A stretch of 30,850 nt of DNA, from the NCBI GenBank assembly GCA_964644705.1, contig CAZXYF010000014.1, positions 1 to 30,850 of the forward strand. Reading direction: 5' to 3'. How positions within the stretch are numbered: position 1 is the stretch's first letter; each line of letters opens with the position of its first letter. Position numbers and translations under genes: made by a program. Positions 16,392 through 24,875 of the stretch are shown here, one piece after another. The stretch comes from CAZXYF01 sp964644705. Lineage in GTDB: Bacteria; Planctomycetota; Brocadiia; SM23-32. The notes under the pieces were generated by a model. It searched no databases and was not told where the DNA came from. It worked only from the letters and a program-made list of their open reading frames with translations.

Positions 16392-18584
16392 TTACGGGAA
16401 GATGCTCGGACCAAAGTTCTGAGCGATAAGACCGACCACGAGCCAGAGCCCTGCAGCGCCAAACTCTCCCAGAATCAGACCAAGGAAGAACGGTCGCAGG
16501 CGTTTGAACCAACGCCCACCGGCAAATCGCAGCACACCGGTTTTGATTAGCCATCCCAGGAAGAAACTGAACACGATCCGGGTGCTTTCGAAATAGCCCT
16601 GAGCCATGATATAGCCCAACGGGTGCAGCGGCCACCAGGCGAAGCTCCGTCGCATGAAGATCAGGAAACCGCTAAACACACCCCCACCGATCATATAAGC
16701 AATCCCGGTCCAATCCGGGCCCTGCGGACGCGTGATCCAGTTCTTCAATGGATCAAATGCAACCATCTGTGGGCCCTTGATGTAATACCACGTGTGCACG
16801 TTGTTGGCTCCCATACTGTAACATCCCCAGAGGGTCGCAACGCCACTAACAAGCACCACGACCACAACCGCCCCGATGAAGGCCCATAACGTCTTCTTCG
16901 ATCGGTCATTGGCCGTATCCCGCGCCTTACATCCCTGCATCAAAGCAGGCATCAGCAGCGTTTTCAGATCGAACATCGAGACGTACTGGATAAAGCTCAG
17001 CACGGTCAGACTCGGTGCCGTAATGGGGCTGGTGCCCGTCAGATTGCGCATGAAGTCCACGGGTTTAGCGCTCTCAAGTTTCACAAAGAGTAATCCGCCC
17101 TCGGCCACGGCCCGCGTGATTCCAATAATGACCATCGTGAAACCGAAGAAAACCATCACGGCCACCCACCATTGCATTCCCATAAACATGCACCACCCGA
17201 TTAAACCGGCCAGTGCCAGGATAAGGCCAAACAATGAGGCTCTGTAACCGATCAGTTCACCGCTATCATCGACATCCTCTGCCCCCCACAGCCCCTTCCG
17301 CACAACATCCCACAGGTGGCTGCGCGCCGCATAGAGTCCAAATAGAACAAAAACGACCAGCGCGCCGATGAACTGAGCTGCCCCGGATTGCGTTGGTCGC
17401 GTGACGACGCCGGGCACTCCTGCCCAATCGTGGACGACGCGTTGGAAGCGATTGAATATGAAGAAAAGCCATACAGAAAGGGTGATTTCGGTGCTGAGCA
17501 GATAACAGAAACCGATGACGGCAAAATAGATCGTCAGACTCACATGCCCGAACGCGCTGAAACTCGTGCCCTGGAAGAAACTGGTGGATGTCTTCAAAAA
17601 TGACGTGCCCTGCCCGGACAACAGATAGTGTTGAAGCTGAATAATACTGTGGATCAACAACGGAATTCCGATTCCCACCAGCATATACCAATTTTTGAAA
17701 AGAGGACTCAGCAACCCCGGTTTCTCTTCGTTTTCCGCCATCTCAATCGGCAGCTGCATCAGAGGGAAGAGGAGTTTCTCTTTTTCTATCCACTGTTTGC
17801 GCAGAATGGAAGTCAGTGAGAACATGTAGGTATACAGAAAGGTGATGAAGACACCCCATGCCGCCAGCGGTTTTACCCACTGGGTCCAGGGTACTTTAGT
17901 CATGCTATACCCTTCGGGAGTACCGCGATAAAACCACCTGATCGCCAGATAGTGTCCCTTGCTTATCTGGTCAACATTGTATCCCTGCTCCATTCCCCTG
18001 ATCATATCCTGCGGATTCCCGACCACCATCCAGGTGGGGATGTAATTGAAAAATGAATCCACCCAACCGCGCCCCGGCGCAAGATGTTGCCAGGAGGTGA
18101 GCATCGGCAGCAGCTGGCTTACCAGCCCAAACGTAGGGATTCCGCTGCATATCAACATCATGCTGAACACAACTAACAACTCCTTGGCGCTCAGCCGCCC
18201 TCCCGTGCCCAACAGGGGGACCACCGACCCAAATATCACGATTGCCACGGCGCTAATCATCAGCGTGGTCGTCGGCTCGAGGGAACCAAGATGATACACG
18301 AGGAATGAGGCGAATGCTCCGATCAATACGCCACAAAGAGCCTGAATGCCCACGCTCCTTGTCTTCAGCGGCAAATTTATAAGAAATATGATTACCGTGA
18401 AACAGAAGATTGGACCAACCGGAAAATGGGAGCCACCAAGTTCGGTTGTCCGTTTCATAATGTCAAAATACGGGATGGCTATTCCCAGCAGGACGCAGAA
18501 AAATGTCCCCAGCAAGATGCTCCGGAAAGTAACTGCAGTTGTGCCCTGATTCTGGCTTTGTTCATCCAACGACTGATAAGACAT
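16392..18584 (-). CDS. Large polytopic membrane protein (DUF6785/DUF6784 type, oligopeptide-transporter-like)
   Basis: From ATG 18584 the protein has 729 residues and about 14-15 hydrophobic segments, with a long hydrophilic stretch at about 170-230 (PGRGWVDSFFNYIPTWM). Its pattern, including EGGLLFVKLESAKPVDFM and the C-terminal WPLHPLGY with an amphipathic end, matches a family of unknown function common in Planctomycetota, Lentisphaerota and Kiritimatiellota and distantly resembling oligopeptide transporters. A transport role is only inferred. The first 26 codons of the longer frame (start 18662) are dropped because they lack membrane character; AGGTG lies about 12 bases before ATG 18584. 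It is a single-gene unit, ended by the terminator at 16303-16344. Confidence 0.85.
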   Translation of the reverse strand: MSYQSLDEQSQNQGTTAVTFRSILLGTFFCVLLGIAIPYFDIMKRTTELGGSHFPVGPIFCFTVIIFLINLPLKTRSVGIQALCGVLIGAFASFLVYHLGSLEPTTTLMISAVAIVIFGSVVPLLGTGGRLSAKELLVVFSMMLICSGIPTFGLVSQLLPMLTSWQHLAPGRGWVDSFFNYIPTWMVVGNPQDMIRGMEQGYNVDQISKGHYLAIRWFYRGTPEGYSMTKVPWTQWVKPLAAWGVFITFLYTYMFSLTSILRKQWIEKEKLLFPLMQLPIEMAENEEKPGLLSPLFKNWYMLVGIGIPLLIHSIIQLQHYLLSGQGTSFLKTSTSFFQGTSFSAFGHVSLTIYFAVIGFCYLLSTEITLSVWLFFIFNRFQRVVHDWAGVPGVVTRPTQSGAAQFIGALVVFVLFGLYAARSHLWDVVRKGLWGAEDVDDSGELIGYRASLFGLILALAGLIGWCMFMGMQWWVAVMVFFGFTMVIIGITRAVAEGGLLFVKLESAKPVDFMRNLTGTSPITAPSLTVLSFIQYVSMFDLKTLLMPALMQGCKARDTANDRSKKTLWAFIGAVVVVVLVSGVATLWGCYSMGANNVHTWYYIKGPQMVAFDPLKNWITRPQGPDWTGIAYMIGGGVFSGFLIFMRRSFAWWPLHPLGYIMAQGYFESTRIVFSFFLGWLIKTGVLRFAGGRWFKRLRPFFLGLILGEFGAAGLWLVVGLIAQNFGPSIFP

Positions 18585-18897
18585 GAGGCAACACCTGTTA
18601 TCGAAAAAGTGAAAGCGCCGTCGACAAGGCCAAATTGTAATCGGCGCCGCCAAGCGATTCAACTTACCGCCGTCTCTTCCCGCTCCGTTTCAGATACACC
18701 CCACCGCCCTTCCCGCACAATTTAACGCGTGTAACGATGGCAGGACACATGCTGTGCGCGGTGTATTTTGCTGCAATACCGGGGTCGAATATTCGACTGT
18801 CCCCCGGGGCGCCCCATACCGCTCTCCTCACTGAATGTATTACAACACTCTGGAACATCTCCCTCCGTTCTGCTGTTTGTTGAGCCTCCCCATCCCG
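18585..18897. other. Intergenic stretch upstream of the membrane protein gene
   Basis: No supported gene is seen. A minus-strand frame at 18664-18900 (78 codons) ends in a basic tail and starts within the repeat's flank, without a ribosome site. I could not place a promoter for the membrane protein gene. Confidence 0.5.
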
Positions 18898-18905
18898 CAC
18901 TCACC

Positions 18906-19235
18906 GTAAGGTTTCGGTGAACCACGTGCGTTTTGTGATGCCCTACTTGACGGGCTTGTCCCGGTAGGGGCGTACCTGTGCACTACAGCAGGCGTACCAC
19001 GCCAAACGATAGGGCCTTCCGGCAGGGCGCTGGAGCCATCGTCGAGCTTCTTCGTCCACCGCCTTTGTCGGTCGTTTCCCGGGGCTACGCTCTGACAGCC
19101 GACGAAGGCGAACGATTAGGTTCTAAGGCCCTATCGCGTTGTTTGCGCATCTTCGGGTAGTGCAGAAGTATGCCTCAACCGGGACAGGCCCGGCAGCAGG
19201 CCCATCTGGAATAACGTGGTTCACTAAATACTTAT
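18906..19235 (+). mobile_element. Complete 330-bp foldback repeat with terminal inverted repeats and 8-bp target duplication
   Basis: The element is flanked by CACTCACC on both sides (18898-18905 and 19236-19243), consistent with a target-site duplication. Its ends form an imperfect inverted repeat of about 22 bp with the perfect core GTGAACCACGT (18917-18927) and ACGTGGTTCAC (19214-19224). Further nested arms pair: 18952-18964 with 19179-19191 (12 of 13), 19007-19018 with 19125-19136 (12 of 12), and 19060-19071 with 19099-19110 (11 of 12 plus a wobble). The whole unit can therefore fold into one long hairpin. It has no coding capacity that I trust. It resembles a MITE or foldback element mobilised in trans. 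Partial copies lie at both window edges, all in the same orientation. Confidence 0.85.
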
Positions 19236-19259
19236 CACTCACCCGCGCCCTGTGTTACG

Positions 19260-19289
19260 TTGCACGGTCCGATGGGTTTCTGATATATT
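19260..19289 (+). promoter_or_regulatory. Promoter of the PurF-like gene and recG
   Basis: TTGCAC (19260-19265) and TATATT (19284-19289) are separated by 18 bases, about 47 bases before the PurF-like start. The foldback repeat ends only 24 bases upstream of the -35 element. Confidence 0.5.
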
Positions 19290-19335
19290 TCTGTTTGTCA
19301 ATAACATTCCCTAACTTTTGTTCCAGACACAGCCC

Positions 19336-20748
19336 ATGAGCGGAATATTCGGCGTCGTATCCCGCACGGATTGCATCGACACACTGTATTATGGCACTGA
19401 CTATCAGTCCCACCTGGGAACTGAGTTCGGTGGCCTGGCCGTCCAAGGAGATCGTCTGCATCGGGCCATTCACCGAATAGCCCGCGGTCAGTTCAAGAAC
19501 CTCTTTGACGACTTCCATCACCAGTACTCCGGCAATCTGGGGGTGGGAGTGATCAGTGACTCGGATCCTCAACCGATTGTCCTGGGGGGACGTCACGGAA
19601 CATCCACCCTGGTGACATCTGGCCTTATAACCAATGCCCAGCAGCTTGCTGATGAATTGATTGCCGACGGCATAACATTCAGCGAGATTGAGGACGGAGA
19701 GCTTAACCATACGGAAGTGGTCGCAAAGATTATTGCCCAGGGGAACAGTATCACCGAAGGTATCCGCTTTGTCTTCGATCGGATTGAAGGTTCATTGAGT
19801 CTCATCGTTATGAATGACACGGGCATGTATGCCGCCTGCGACCCGGCTGGCCGCGTCCCTCTGAACATTGCGGAGGGGAAAGGCATGATTGCAGCAGCCA
19901 GTGAGACCTGTTCTTTTCCGAACCTCGATTTGAAACTCCGGAAACATCTCAAACCCGGCGAGGTCGTCTATTTTGACGCCACGGGAGTAGAGCAGCAGAT
20001 GAAACCGGTTGAGGAAGGACGCATCTGCTCATTCATGTGGATCTACACCGGTTACCCGGCATCCGCCTACGAGGGGATTTCCGCCGAAGCCGTGCGGGAA
20101 CAGTGCGGTCGGGCACTGGCCAAACGGGACGAAGGTATGGAATTTGACCTTGCCAGTGGGGTCCCGGACAGCGGCACGGGCCATGCCGTTGGTTATGCCA
20201 TTGAAAGCGGTAAACCATTCCGGCGGCCGCTGGTAAAATATACTGCGGGATATGGGCGGAGCTATATCCCGCCCAGCCAGGACGTGAGGGATCGGATCGC
20301 CCGCATGAAACTCATCCCCATCGAGGACATCATCGACGGAAATCGTCTGGTGGTATGCGAGGACTCCATCGTGCGGGGCACGCAGTTGAAAAATCTGACC
20401 GTTCGAAAATTGTGGGATGCAGGCGCCGACGAAATCCACGTCCGGGCCGCTTGCCCTCCCCTCATGTTCCCGTGTCCCTACATGCTTTCCACCCGTTCCG
20501 TGGAGGAGCTGGCGGCGCGACGGGCCATCCGCGACCTGGAGGGGGGGAAGGTCGATGATGTTTCGGCATACCTCGATGAGGACAGCGAAGAGTATGCAAA
20601 CATGATCGAATGGATCCGGCGAGATATCAATTGCACCAGCCTGAAATATCTCCACCTCGACGAGATGATGGATGCCATCGACATCCCACGCTGCAACTTG
20701 TGCACCCACTGCTGGAGTGGGGGACTTGACAGTAACGATTCCAAATGA
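19336..20748 (+). CDS. PurF-family protein without the glutaminase nucleophile
   Basis: The 470-residue protein has the two-domain layout of amidophosphoribosyltransferase: an N-terminal Ntn glutaminase domain and a C-terminal phosphoribosyltransferase domain with PRPP loop CEDSIVRGTQ at about 341-350. However the chain starts MSGIFG, where true PurF has Cys directly after Met. The GHxRYST arginine region reads GNLGVGVISD, and the HNG oxyanion motif reads TSG at 94-96. The glutaminase should therefore be inactive. Similar proteins with MGG starts are known in Bacteroidetes and are usually annotated as purF. The PRPP domain and C-terminal CNLCTHCW cysteines are kept. It may use free ammonia, bind PRPP as a regulator, or do something else. 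TTG 19318 is rejected in favour of ATG 19336. It overlaps recG by ATGA. Confidence 0.85.
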   Translation: MSGIFGVVSRTDCIDTLYYGTDYQSHLGTEFGGLAVQGDRLHRAIHRIARGQFKNLFDDFHHQYSGNLGVGVISDSDPQPIVLGGRHGTSTLVTSGLITNAQQLADELIADGITFSEIEDGELNHTEVVAKIIAQGNSITEGIRFVFDRIEGSLSLIVMNDTGMYAACDPAGRVPLNIAEGKGMIAAASETCSFPNLDLKLRKHLKPGEVVYFDATGVEQQMKPVEEGRICSFMWIYTGYPASAYEGISAEAVREQCGRALAKRDEGMEFDLASGVPDSGTGHAVGYAIESGKPFRRPLVKYTAGYGRSYIPPSQDVRDRIARMKLIPIEDIIDGNRLVVCEDSIVRGTQLKNLTVRKLWDAGADEIHVRAACPPLMFPCPYMLSTRSVEELAARRAIRDLEGGKVDDVSAYLDEDSEEYANMIEWIRRDINCTSLKYLHLDEMMDAIDIPRCNLCTHCWSGGLDSNDSK

Positions 20749-22835
20749 GTAAACAAACGGACAACCCGCTGGACGAGGAAGTTCGGTATGTCAAGGGCAT
20801 CGGTCCCAAACGCGCAGCGATGCTGAGCAACCTTGATATCTACACCGTCCAGGACATGCTGTTCCACATTCCCCGGGATTACCAGGACCGCCGCCACCCC
20901 ACCCCTATCCGTGATCTGGAAGTCGATGAAAAAGCACTGATTCAGGGGGAGATAATCGACACCAACCTGCGGCGTTCCAAAAGGGGACGCAAAACCCTCC
21001 TTGAGGTTTTGGTCCGGGACGACACGGGATCGATATCTCTCACCTGGTTCCACGCCAACAAACATTGGCTCAAGTCCTTTCCCGAAGGGGAAACCATCCT
21101 CGCTTATGGCAAAATAGGCCATTATCGGGGACCGCAGATAATCGCACCGGACTATGAAGTGGGGACCGAACCCCAGGTGTCTGACAAATTTGGCCGCATA
21201 CTTCCGGTGTATTCGTTGACCGAAGGGATTTCCCAGCACATAATGCGGAAGATCATGCGGTCGGCACTCGAAAAAGGTCTGGCCCACATCCCGGATGTTA
21301 TCCCCCCGCAATTGCAGTCGAACACGACCTTTGAGTCAACCTCCGATGCGCTCGAGAAAGTGCATTATCCGGAGAATTTAGAACAGGCTGAAAACGCCAG
21401 AAACCACCTGGCGTACGAGGAACTCCTTGTTTTTCAGTGCGCCCTGGCCATCCAGCGTAAACGGGTGAAGAAGCAGAAAGGGGTGGCGTTTCGAGTTGGC
21501 CCGAATGTGGACCGGCGAATCCGGCGGCTCTTCCCCTTCGATTTCACAGAAGCCCAGAATCGCGTTATCAAAGATATACAATCCGATATGCGCTCCGATC
21601 TTCCGATGAATCGGCTTTTACAGGGGGACGTTGGATGTGGGAAGACGGCCGTGGCGGTTTATGCCATGCTGGCCGCTCTGGCAGATAGTAGCAAACGCCA
21701 TCAGGTGGCGCTTATGGCTCCAACTTCTATCCTCGCCGAACAACATTATCTCACCCTCCAGAGGCTCCTGCGAGAAGCAGACCTGCGGATGTTACTACTC
21801 CGTGGCTCTGCCTCGTCCACGAAACGGGAGGAACAGCTTGGCCGGATTGCGCGGGGAAAGGTGGACCTGGTGGTGGGCACTCACGCACTGATTCAGGACG
21901 AGGTGGAATTCCACAAACTTTCCCTTCTCATCATTGATGAACAGCATCGGTTCGGCGTGGAACAGAGGCAGGAACTGCAAAGTAAGGGCTCGCGGCCCGA
22001 CGTCATGATTATGACCGCAACACCAATTCCGCGTACTCTTGCACTGGCATGTTTCGGAGACATGGATGTTAGCGTTATCAATGAGTTCCCCCCTGGCCAC
22101 AGCGACGTCGAAACAGAGCTTTTTCCCCCCTATAGCTGGCGGCAGGCCTATAAAAATACGTTGACAGAACTGGCGCAGAATCACCGTGCCTTTGTTGTCT
22201 TCCCACTGGTGGAAGAGAATGAGGATCTGGATTTGACCAGTGCAAAAGAAGGCTACGAAAAGCTTGTTTCCGGAGTCTTCAAAGATTATAACTGCGCCCT
22301 GCTGCACGGACAGATGGGCAGGGAGAAAAAGCAACGCGTTATGGAAGGCTTCCGCACCGGCGAGCACCAGGTCCTGGTGACAACCACCGTTGTCGAAGTG
22401 GGCGTGGATGTTCCCGAAGCGACCGTAATGATCATTCAGCACGCGGAACGGCTTGGATTATCACAGTTGCATCAGCTACGGGGACGTGTGGGGCGGGGAG
22501 AGTATCCGGGCCAGTGCTACCTCCTCGCCGAGCCCTCCACCGAGGAAGCTGAAGAAAGACTCCAGGTTCTAACTCGCACCAACGATGGGTTTGAAATCGC
22601 TGAAACCGATTTGCGAATACGCGGCCCTGGAAAGCTTTTTGGCACGGAACAGAGCGGCATGCCGGATTTCCAATTCTATGATTTTTCCGACACCAAACTA
22701 CTGGAGCGTGCGCGTCGGGATGCTTTCGCTCTTGTCAACGAGGATCCCCAAATGTGTGAACCGGAACACCAAAAACTTAAAGAGCAACTTACTGAGCGCT
22801 ACTCCGGCCGTCTGAGTCTGGGACGCATAGGATAG
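20745..22835 (+). CDS. recG: ATP-dependent DNA helicase RecG
   Basis: The 696-residue helicase rescues stalled replication forks and branched DNA. It starts with the helix-hairpin-like segment VKGIGPKRAAML, followed by the OB-fold wedge domain (about 60-160). The motor has Walker A GDVGCGKT at 294-301, DEQH in LLIIDEQHRFGVEQR, the TATPIPRTL motif and the GRVGRG motif VI of RecG-type superfamily 2 helicases. The length is typical. The ATG overlaps the PurF-like stop (ATGA), so translation is probably coupled; no separate ribosome site is evident. The gene is convergent with the minus-strand operon that ends at 22955, with 119 bases between. Confidence 0.97.
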   Translation: MSKQTDNPLDEEVRYVKGIGPKRAAMLSNLDIYTVQDMLFHIPRDYQDRRHPTPIRDLEVDEKALIQGEIIDTNLRRSKRGRKTLLEVLVRDDTGSISLTWFHANKHWLKSFPEGETILAYGKIGHYRGPQIIAPDYEVGTEPQVSDKFGRILPVYSLTEGISQHIMRKIMRSALEKGLAHIPDVIPPQLQSNTTFESTSDALEKVHYPENLEQAENARNHLAYEELLVFQCALAIQRKRVKKQKGVAFRVGPNVDRRIRRLFPFDFTEAQNRVIKDIQSDMRSDLPMNRLLQGDVGCGKTAVAVYAMLAALADSSKRHQVALMAPTSILAEQHYLTLQRLLREADLRMLLLRGSASSTKREEQLGRIARGKVDLVVGTHALIQDEVEFHKLSLLIIDEQHRFGVEQRQELQSKGSRPDVMIMTATPIPRTLALACFGDMDVSVINEFPPGHSDVETELFPPYSWRQAYKNTLTELAQNHRAFVVFPLVEENEDLDLTSAKEGYEKLVSGVFKDYNCALLHGQMGREKKQRVMEGFRTGEHQVLVTTTVVEVGVDVPEATVMIIQHAERLGLSQLHQLRGRVGRGEYPGQCYLLAEPSTEEAEERLQVLTRTNDGFEIAETDLRIRGPGKLFGTEQSGMPDFQFYDFSDTKLLERARRDAFALVNEDPQMCEPEHQKLKEQLTERYSGRLSLGRIG

Positions 22836-22954
22836 ACCTACCGTAAGACGCATTGCTCAAGCGTTCACAAACAGAAGCGTGGAACAAACACGACAGGCTA
22901 CGTTCAAATGCCCCCTATCCCCCGCCACGTGTCGGGGCGCTCTCCGTCACCGTT

Positions 22955-23857
22955 TCATCGATCACCAAGACTTCGTGCGATCTTCCATAATCCCTGCACT
23001 GCGGCGCGGCCAATCCACAAACTGGCGCCGGCAAATAGAGCGGCAAGCCCGGCCAGCATCAGATCAGCTACAGGAACCGATGGAACGGCGAGTCCGTGCT
23101 GGATCAGCATCATTATTGACACAACCAGGCCGGCCAGCAGACAGACTCCTCCCGTGCCGATCAATCCCCATGACACGACCCGCGCGATGAGCAATTGAGG
23201 TACTTCAGAGTCGGCCTGCCTCACTGATCGGGTGTGCCGTTTCCCCTTTTTTGATCTGCTCTTTGCGGGTGATCTGGAAGGTTTTCCGGCAGCTTCACCC
23301 GATTCTTTCGCTTCCGTCTTTTTCTCACTGGACTCGCCGCCTTCTTCCTCCTCTTCCACTTCTTTCTCAACCTTCTTTTCAGCCTCCCTTTCCACACCCA
23401 TCTCCACCTTTTCTTCCGCCTCTCCGGTCACTTCTTCGGAGACTTCCGCTTCTTCCTCAGGCTTTTCTTCCCCCATTGCCGCCCCCGGCTTTTCTCCCCC
23501 CTCTTCTTTTTCTACTTCTTCGTCTGCAGCAGACGCTTCAAAACTCAGCTCATCAACCTCGCGCGCGGGCTTCCAGGATTCCATACCCTGTTTCCACACA
23601 CGATCGGTAACCTCAATAACACCGTTCTCAATTTTTTCCTCCAGATCTTCCTTCGTGACCGGGCCCTCACGGTCCCCCTTCTTCAGGTAATACCAGACCC
23701 CCTTGGGAGGGTTTTCCTCTCCCCTTTCCATCTGTGGAGGAACATCGAGAACCTGCCCGCAGGGACACCGCGCTTTCTGGCCGGCCAGTTTGGCGGGAGC
23801 CTTAAACTGTTTCCCACACGAATTGCACTTAATTGTGATTTTACCCTCATCAGGCAT
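22955..23857 (-). CDS. Zinc-ribbon and GYF-like domain membrane protein
   Basis: From ATG 23857 (AGGGG about eight bases upstream) the protein has 300 residues. A zinc ribbon comes first (CNSCGKQF and RCPCG), then a GYF_2/DUF4339 domain around residues 45-105 (GVWYYLKKGDREGPVTKEDL, IEVTDRVWKQGMESW). A long Glu/Lys-rich low-complexity region follows, and two membrane helices near the C-terminus (about 230-255 and 262-290). This arrangement is common in Planctomycetota and relatives, with unknown function. The cytoplasmic domains could bind proline-rich peptides. The longer frame starting at 24019 is rejected because it overlaps the PEGA lipoprotein. It is the last gene of the minus-strand operon. 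No good terminator follows, only a palindrome at about 22920-22938. Confidence 0.8.
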   Translation of the reverse strand: MPDEGKITIKCNSCGKQFKAPAKLAGQKARCPCGQVLDVPPQMERGEENPPKGVWYYLKKGDREGPVTKEDLEEKIENGVIEVTDRVWKQGMESWKPAREVDELSFEASAADEEVEKEEGGEKPGAAMGEEKPEEEAEVSEEVTGEAEEKVEMGVEREAEKKVEKEVEEEEEGGESSEKKTEAKESGEAAGKPSRSPAKSRSKKGKRHTRSVRQADSEVPQLLIARVVSWGLIGTGGVCLLAGLVVSIMMLIQHGLAVPSVPVADLMLAGLAALFAGASLWIGRAAVQGLWKIARSLGDR

Positions 23858-23876
23858 CTTGTTTCCCCTTCCTGCT

Positions 23877-24332
23877 TTATTGAGACGGGATGGCTGACAG
23901 TGATTCTTTTCGGTATTCTTCTGCTCCTTCCAGCACTTTCTCCGCAGCGGTGATTCCACGCTTCTCAGGATGTTTTCCGGCTGGTGCGAGATGGACGGTA
24001 AACTTATGGGTGTCCACAAGCGTGCCCGGCCAGATCACCTCAAAGAAGAAATCAATCGGGAAAAACTCATACCAAGGAGGAACTGTTTCGACAATCCGTT
24101 CGGTTTCATCATAGAGCACCTTCCCCGATTCGTTTTTTACCGGCCCAACGCGGATCAATCTTCGGCCATAAAACTTGAATTTCTGTTCAACCGGGCTCCT
24201 GCCCACGTGCTCGTCATCAATGTGGACGGGCACGTCCTCGGGCTCAGTCCGAACGAGTATTTTTTTCTCGACGCATCCAAACGTAAATGCCATGCATATT
24301 AGAATTGCTATTATCCCGACTATATTTTTCAC
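23877..24332 (-). CDS. PEGA-like lipoprotein
   Basis: The 151-residue protein has a lipoprotein signal peptide ending in FTFGC (Cys20) and then a PEGA-type beta domain (VRTEPEDVPVHIDDEHVGRSP), followed by a conserved PPWYEFFPIDFF-like segment and an Ala/Lys-rich tail. PEGA domains are short surface modules of unclear function. GTG 24332 overlaps the phosphoesterase stop by GTGA, with AGGAG eight bases upstream. The next gene, the zinc-ribbon protein, starts 19 bases after its stop. The lipoprotein and the GYF protein are probably functionally linked to the envelope. Confidence 0.8.
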   Translation of the reverse strand: MKNIVGIIAILICMAFTFGCVEKKILVRTEPEDVPVHIDDEHVGRSPVEQKFKFYGRRLIRVGPVKNESGKVLYDETERIVETVPPWYEFFPIDFFFEVIWPGTLVDTHKFTVHLAPAGKHPEKRGITAAEKVLEGAEEYRKESLSAIPSQ

Positions 24333-24820
24333 AGCGGTGTCTCCTGCTCGCCAAATTCAATCAATTCTGCTGTCATCTCCCTCAGATTCACGATAGCACC
24401 AGTGCTGCGGCCCGTCAACCATCCACCCATTTCGCCGGGATTGACCCAGAGACTTGAGTCAACAACGATGTCCGGGGCGTGATTATGCCCGAATATGATC
24501 AGATCTTCATCTCCCTGACGTGCCTGCTCAATCGATTCTTTTTCATGGGCCATCAGGACCGTGCGGTCAGCCAGGCTGAAGCGATGAGGGCCTTCAAAGA
24601 GTTTATTGTGCATTTTGCCCAGCCCCTCTCGTTCCCCATCGTTATTGCCATAAACACCGATGAAAGGGAGTCCAGCACGCAAAAAGGCCTTCAGCGCAAA
24701 AGGAGCGACAAAATCACCGGCGTGCAGAATGGTCTCCACTCCGCGGTTTTCAAAATCGGCAAGGCCTCGTTCAATTTTACACATATTGTCATGGCTATCC
24801 GACACGATTCCAACAATCAT
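24329..24820 (-). CDS. YfcE/MJ0936-type metallophosphoesterase
   Basis: The 163-residue enzyme has all five calcineurin-like phosphoesterase motifs: DSHD (8-11), HAGD (near 35), GNND (near 58), the H in LMAHEK, and GHNH (near 109). Such proteins hydrolyse phosphodiesters with two metal ions, commonly Mn, and their natural substrates are mostly unknown. The length is typical. It overlaps the PEGA lipoprotein start by 4 bases and follows the beta-propeller gene by 55 bases. GGGAG lies about 14 bases before the ATG. Confidence 0.9.
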   Translation of the reverse strand: MIVGIVSDSHDNMCKIERGLADFENRGVETILHAGDFVAPFALKAFLRAGLPFIGVYGNNDGEREGLGKMHNKLFEGPHRFSLADRTVLMAHEKESIEQARQGDEDLIIFGHNHAPDIVVDSSLWVNPGEMGGWLTGRSTGAIVNLREMTAELIEFGEQETPL

Positions 24821-24875
24821 TCTAAATCACTCTCCCGTTGAGTCGGTCAGCTGAATTCGTTTGCCGAAACTTCTC

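Noticed and set aside
18664..18900. A 78-codon minus frame between the membrane protein gene and the repeat
   Set aside because: It has no ribosome site and an atypical basic tail. It may be chance or an old remnant, and I see nothing to support it.
18978..19160. A 60-codon plus frame inside the foldback repeat
   Set aside because: The frame spans the palindromic arms and would be cut by the switch point seen in copy 3, so coding is unlikely.
22918..22940. Palindrome CCCCGCCACGTGTCGGGG after the last operon gene, considered as a terminator
   Set aside because: The stem has a central mismatch, almost no loop and no following T-run in either direction.
23857..24019. A 54-codon N-terminal extension of the zinc-ribbon/GYF protein
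   Set aside because: It overlaps the PEGA lipoprotein in another frame, whereas ATG 23857 has a good ribosome site and starts just before the zinc ribbon.
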